A stretch of 64,000 nucleotides of DNA from Maritalea porphyrae (GTDB taxonomy: Bacteria; Pseudomonadota; Alphaproteobacteria; Rhizobiales; Devosiaceae), in assembly GCF_027213965.1 (NCBI RefSeq), contig NZ_JAPWGX010000001.1, forward strand, positions 372,001-436,000, in the 5' to 3' direction. A program made the translations under genes and the position numbers. Under the pieces are notes generated by a model, which saw nothing but the letters and a program-made list of their open reading frames with translations, did no database searches and was not told the origin of the DNA. Below, in pieces: positions 60,578 to 64,000 of the stretch; within the stretch, counting starts at the first letter, position 1, and every line of letters begins with the position of its first letter.

Positions 60578-62869
60578 ATGAGATTTCGTTTTCCCATCTT
60601 CATCATCGATGAAGATTTTCGATCAGACAATAACTCTGGCATGGGAATCCGTGCGATGGCACAAGCCATTGAAACTGAGGGTTTTGAGGTTGTGGGAGTT
60701 ACCAGTTACGGTGATCTTTCCCAGTTCGCGCAGCAGCAATCGCGCGCCAGCGCTTTCTTGCTGTCTATTGACGATGAAGAGTTTAGCCCCGGACCGGAAC
60801 TAGATCCTGTGGTTTTAAACTTGCGCAAATTCATTGAAGAAGTGCGTTGGAAGAACCCTGATGTGCCGATTTATGTTTATGGTGAAACCAAAACCAGCCG
60901 CCATTTGCCAAATGATGTTTTGCGTGAATTACACGGCTTCATTCACATGTTTGAGGACACGCCCGAATTTGTGGCACGGCACATTATTCGCGAAGCAAAG
61001 AACTACCTTGAAAGCATTCAGCCACCCTTTTTCAAGGCATTGTTGGATTATGCTGAGGACGGCTCCTACTCTTGGCACTGCCCGGGCCATTCCGGTGGGG
61101 TAGCGTTTTTGAAAAGCCCAATTGGGCAGATGTATCACCAGTTCTACGGTGAAAACATGTTGCGGGCTGATGTGTGTAATGCGGTAGAAGAATTGGGCCA
61201 ATTGCTGGACCATAATGGCGCCATTGGCGCATCAGAACGAAATGCAGCCCGCATTTTTAATGCTGATCATTGCTTCTTTGTGACCAATGGGACCAGCACC
61301 AGCAATAAGATTGTTTGGCATCACACGGTTGCGCCAGGTGATGTGGTCGTGGTGGATCGCAATTGCCACAAGTCGATTTTGCACGCGATCATCATGACCG
61401 GGGCCATTCCCGTATTCTTGAAACCAACGCGAAATCACCATGGTATTATCGGCCCTATTCAACAGTCAGAGTTTGAAATTGACGCTATCAAAGCCAAAAT
61501 TCGCGCCAATCCGCTGCTATCGGGTGTGGACGCAGACACGGTCAAGCCACGTGTAATGACACTCACCCAGTCCACTTATGATGGGGTGCTGTATAACACA
61601 GAAACCATCAAGGATTTGCTCGACGGGTATGTGGAAAACTTGCATTTTGACGAAGCATGGCTACCGCACGCGGCGTTTCATCCCTTCTATAGCAATTTCC
61701 ATGCAATGGGGTTGAACCGCTCGCGGCCAGTCAATTCTGTGACCTATGCGACGCAATCCATTCACAAGCTTTTGGCGGGCATTAGCCAAGCAAGCCACGT
61801 GCTTGTGCAGGATGCACAAGAAACCAAACTGGATCGGCCGTTGTTCAACGAGGCCTATTTGATGCACACCAGCACCAGCCCACAGTATAGCATTATCGCT
61901 AGCTGTGATGTGGCAGCAGCAATGATGGAACCTCCGGGTGGGACCGCGTTGGTAGAAGAAAGCATAGCCGAAGCTTTGGATTTCCGACGTGCCATGCGCA
62001 AAGTCGACGATGAATTTGGCGCACAGGATTGGTGGTTCCAAGTTTGGGGGCCAGACGAACTTGTGGAAGAAGGTATTGGCGACCCACAGGATTGGGTACT
62101 CAAGAGAACCGACGCCGAAGGGGTGCAAAAATCGGACGGCGAAGACTCTTGGCACGCATTTGGTGACATGGCGCGCGGCTTCAACATGCTGGACCCGATC
62201 AAAGCGACATTGCTTACGCCTGGGCTAAACTTGGATGGCCGTTTTGAAGAAACCGGCATTCCCGCCTCTATCGTAACCAAATATCTGGTTGAGCATGGTG
62301 TGGTCGTGGAAAAGACCGGGCTCTATAGCTTTTTCATCATGTTCACCATCGGCATTACCAAGGGCCGATGGAATACATTGCTGACGGAGCTGCAGCAGTT
62401 CAAAGACGATTACGATAAAAACCAACCCATGTGGCGTATAATGCCTGAGTTCTGTGCAAAGCATCCGCGTTACGAGCGCATGGGATTGCGGGATCTTTGT
62501 CAACACGTGCATGCTCTTTACGCAAAATATGACGTAGCCGTTTTGTCTACCGACATGTATTTGAGCGATCATACACCGGCCATGAAACCCAGCGACGCTT
62601 TTGCCCATATTGCCCAACGCACTACACAACGTGTGCCGATTGACGAATTGGAGGGCCGCATTACAACGAGTTTGGTCACGCCCTACCCGCCTGGCATTCC
62701 ACTGTTGATCCCAGGTGAAGTCTTTAATGAAAAGATTGTTAGCTATCTCAAATTCAACCGCGAATTTGCACGCGAGTGCCCCGGCTTTGAAACCGACATT
62801 CATGGACTTGTGCAGCTGAGCGATGATGATGGTGTGATCAACTATTTTGCCGACTGCGTTGCGCTTTGA
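60578..62869 (+). CDS. Orn/Lys/Arg decarboxylase class I (AdiA/CadA/SpeF type)
   Basis: A 763-residue PLP enzyme. Seen: N-terminal wing domain with receiver-like fold (FIIDEDFRSDNNSGMGIRAM), core domain with GAIGASERNAARIFNADHCFFV, VVVDRNCHKSILHA, the PLP Lys in YATQSIHKLLAGISQASHV, and C-terminal domain ending YPPGIPLLIPGEVFNEKI. It decarboxylates a basic amino acid to a polyamine or agmatine, consuming a proton; which substrate cannot be told, arginine or ornithine being most likely. No antiporter gene is adjacent. TAAGGA lies six bases before the ATG. Confidence 0.9.
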   Translation: MRFRFPIFIIDEDFRSDNNSGMGIRAMAQAIETEGFEVVGVTSYGDLSQFAQQQSRASAFLLSIDDEEFSPGPELDPVVLNLRKFIEEVRWKNPDVPIYVYGETKTSRHLPNDVLRELHGFIHMFEDTPEFVARHIIREAKNYLESIQPPFFKALLDYAEDGSYSWHCPGHSGGVAFLKSPIGQMYHQFYGENMLRADVCNAVEELGQLLDHNGAIGASERNAARIFNADHCFFVTNGTSTSNKIVWHHTVAPGDVVVVDRNCHKSILHAIIMTGAIPVFLKPTRNHHGIIGPIQQSEFEIDAIKAKIRANPLLSGVDADTVKPRVMTLTQSTYDGVLYNTETIKDLLDGYVENLHFDEAWLPHAAFHPFYSNFHAMGLNRSRPVNSVTYATQSIHKLLAGISQASHVLVQDAQETKLDRPLFNEAYLMHTSTSPQYSIIASCDVAAAMMEPPGGTALVEESIAEALDFRRAMRKVDDEFGAQDWWFQVWGPDELVEEGIGDPQDWVLKRTDAEGVQKSDGEDSWHAFGDMARGFNMLDPIKATLLTPGLNLDGRFEETGIPASIVTKYLVEHGVVVEKTGLYSFFIMFTIGITKGRWNTLLTELQQFKDDYDKNQPMWRIMPEFCAKHPRYERMGLRDLCQHVHALYAKYDVAVLSTDMYLSDHTPAMKPSDAFAHIAQRTTQRVPIDELEGRITTSLVTPYPPGIPLLIPGEVFNEKIVSYLKFNREFARECPGFETDIHGLVQLSDDDGVINYFADCVAL

Positions 62870-63031
62870 TTCTAAGCTTCGCTAATACCACTTGTTCCGG
62901 CCTCACGCTGGGGCGAGTTTATCATGTCTAAATCAATCAATATCTAGCACGCGTTGCCTATGTCAAGCCAGGTGCCTCTGTGCAAACTGGGGAAAGTGAT
63001 TTCTTTCCTTCTCACCACCACAACATCAATG

Positions 63032-63047
63032 TTAATGTTTCATTAAC
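63032..63047 (+). promoter_or_regulatory. Perfect CtrA-type binding motif
   Basis: TTAATGTTTCATTAAC equals TTAA-N7-TTAAC, the consensus of the cell-cycle master regulator CtrA. It lies 18 bases before the receiver-protein start, so close that CtrA bound here would probably repress or sit at the promoter core. Confidence 0.6.
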
Positions 63048-63064
63048 TAAAGAAGGTGATTTGG

Positions 63065-63601
63065 GTGCGTACATTAAAAGTAGTTGGTATTGTTGCACAA
63101 AATAGAGCTTTGAGCTCGATACTCGCCATGATGTTGCGCGATTGCCAAGATATGCGGGTGCGTGTGTTTGAAACCCACAAGGCGTTGCAAATCTATCTGC
63201 GTATTGCGCCCATCCATTTGCTGTTATGCGACTATCAGCTCAACGATATGAGCTGCCCACAGTTGGTGTCTTCGCTGAAATCCAATCCGCAAATGCATAC
63301 AGAAAACATGCAAATTGTTGCTTTAACCCGCAATATTGATCGAAATATGCAGCGCGAAATTGGCATCACAGGAATCGATGAAGTCATCGTCAAGCCTATG
63401 TCTCCCGCCTACATTCGCGAACGAGTGACCGCACGTTTGGCGTTGCCGGCAAAATTTAGACGCATTCCGGTGCGCAACAACTCGCTTGCCAAGCGAGTGG
63501 ACGCCTACATAGAGACTATACGTCCTGCGCAGGATACGCCCAGCAATGTGGTGCAGTTGTTTGCGCAGCGCCAACCAACCCGACATCCAGAGCACGTTTA
63601 G
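63065..63601 (+). CDS. Receiver-domain protein (single-domain response regulator type)
   Basis: A 178-residue protein with a receiver-like fold: VRTLKVVGIVAQNRALSSIL start, phospho-Asp candidate in HLLLCDYQLNDMSC, Thr in IVALTRN and Lys in EVIVKPMSPAYIRERV, followed by a 50-residue basic tail (KFRRIPVRNNSLAKRV) without a known output domain. In place of the usual acidic pair at the first strand end it has AQN, so phosphorylation may be altered. The GTG at 63065 is preferred since GAAGG lies eight bases upstream; a GTG at 63056 is the alternative. Confidence 0.75.
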   Translation: MRTLKVVGIVAQNRALSSILAMMLRDCQDMRVRVFETHKALQIYLRIAPIHLLLCDYQLNDMSCPQLVSSLKSNPQMHTENMQIVALTRNIDRNMQREIGITGIDEVIVKPMSPAYIRERVTARLALPAKFRRIPVRNNSLAKRVDAYIETIRPAQDTPSNVVQLFAQRQPTRHPEHV

Positions 63602-63620
63602 GAACGGTTTATTGCCGTTC
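63602..63620. other. Short hairpin between convergent genes
   Basis: GAACGG and CCGTTC pair around seven bases, in the 20-base gap between the receiver gene stop and the stop of the next minus-strand gene. It may terminate in both directions weakly. Confidence 0.4.
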
Positions 63621-64000
63621 TTAATCCAACAATTCGGACAGTTTTTCCCAGCCCTCTTTTGCCGAGCGTGCAAAAATCAGGCGTTCGGCGGCTTTGGGGC
63701 TACCGGCTGAAACGATTTCTTCCACGAAACCGCGCAACAGCAAAAACTCATCGCGGGGCGACAAGCAAACGAGTGGGCGATAACCTGACATAACCCAAAC
63801 TTTCAGATAACGTTCAAGGTCGGCAAATGCAGGCGGCATCACCCACATGTGGCCAATTTTGGCCAAACATATTTGTGTGGCGTCCTTTTCCACTTGAATG
63901 CATTCCGCCCCCACTGGCTTTGTAATGCCTTTGTGGTCAGGATCTGAATATACTTGCACCTCACCGCCTGTCGCCAAAGCGCCAGCGATCAAAGCCACCC
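63621..64000 (-). CDS. Unrecognised protein, partial at the window edge
   Basis: At least 126 residues, open at the right edge. Seen: a hydrophobic Ala/Gly stretch near the visible start (ALIAGALATGGEVQVY), CIQVEKDATQICLAKIGHMW, then a helical C-terminal half (RDEFLLLRGFVEEIVSAGS; EGWEKLSELLD). Not assigned to a family. A GTG at 63998 could be an internal codon or a start. Confidence 0.6.
   Translation of the reverse strand, partial: VALIAGALATGGEVQVYSDPDHKGITKPVGAECIQVEKDATQICLAKIGHMWVMPPAFADLERYLKVWVMSGYRPLVCLSPRDEFLLLRGFVEEIVSAGSPKAAERLIFARSAKEGWEKLSELLD

Noticed and set aside
61661-62803. Long minus-strand frames inside the decarboxylase gene
   Set aside because: They are shadows of a well-supported plus-strand gene.
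1-64000. CRISPR array, insertion sequence, rRNA or tRNA genes
   Set aside because: No regularly spaced repeats, transposase frames or cloverleaf-like sequence were seen in the gaps.

Overview
The window reads as chromosomal DNA of a low-to-mid GC alphaproteobacterium of the order Hyphomicrobiales (Rhizobiales), possibly a marine lineage. The order-level call rests on several things seen together: a cycHJKL-type cytochrome c maturation operon linked to degP, a two-component pair and glnE; a FeuPQ-like system; a MucR/Ros zinc-finger regulator; the families DUF1491, DUF2336, DUF5330 and DUF6456; and a complete gene transfer agent (GTA) cluster. Genus cannot be told from this sequence. I saw no rRNA or tRNA gene, CRISPR array or insertion sequence, and no gene-free stretch over 300 bases.

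Region 1 (1-15.1 kb) is core metabolism and envelope quality control: the pepN 3' end, a PAS sensor kinase, then on the minus strand ccmI-ccmE-ccmF-ccmH, a hydrolase-OsmC fusion, a TauE/SafE exporter, a DegP protease, an OmpR-type regulator with its kinase, and glnE. Region 2 (15.3-20.0 kb) is accessory: two overlapping flavoprotein genes resembling degenerate sarcosine-oxidase-type subunits, an unrecognised 436-residue protein and a small lipoprotein. Region 3 (20.1-22.5 kb) is a FeuPQ-like two-component operon headed by a small secreted protein.

Region 4 (22.5-38.4 kb) is the most notable part: one minus-strand run of 18 closely packed genes matching the g1-g15 order of Rhodobacter-type GTAs (small and large terminase, portal, g3.5, protease, capsid, connectors, tail tube, short tape measure, distal tail, hub, NlpC/P60 peptidase, host-specificity protein). 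A DUF2793 tail-fibre gene and an endolysin with a fused holin-like C-terminus are appended. There is no integrase, repressor or replication gene, and the flanks are housekeeping genes, so this is a domesticated particle rather than an ordinary prophage. Details worth attention: a possible leaderless leader ORF plus terminator-like hairpin before g1, a strong hairpin with a U-tract after the capsid gene, an extra 48-codon ORF before the protease gene, and an internal start that could release the holin-like domain.

Region 5 (38.4-50.5 kb) holds a Cys-cluster protein, a class A penicillin-binding protein with DUF1214/DUF1254 partners, a lipoprotein, a DUF2336 protein, a PAS kinase (DivJ/PleC-like) with a peptidoglycan-binding protein and a DUF1491 protein, a DUF5330 protein, sufE, a DUF6456 protein paired with a stand-alone DnaA-domain-IV-like protein, and mucR. 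Region 6 (50.6-64 kb) holds a seven-gene Mrp/Mnh Na+/H+ antiporter operon, a GNAT acetyltransferase, oligopeptidase B, superoxide dismutase, a class I Orn/Lys/Arg decarboxylase, a receiver-domain protein behind a perfect CtrA-type motif, and an unrecognised partial gene.

Coordinates and motifs were read by eye. Family names rest on recognised motifs and gene order, not on database searches.
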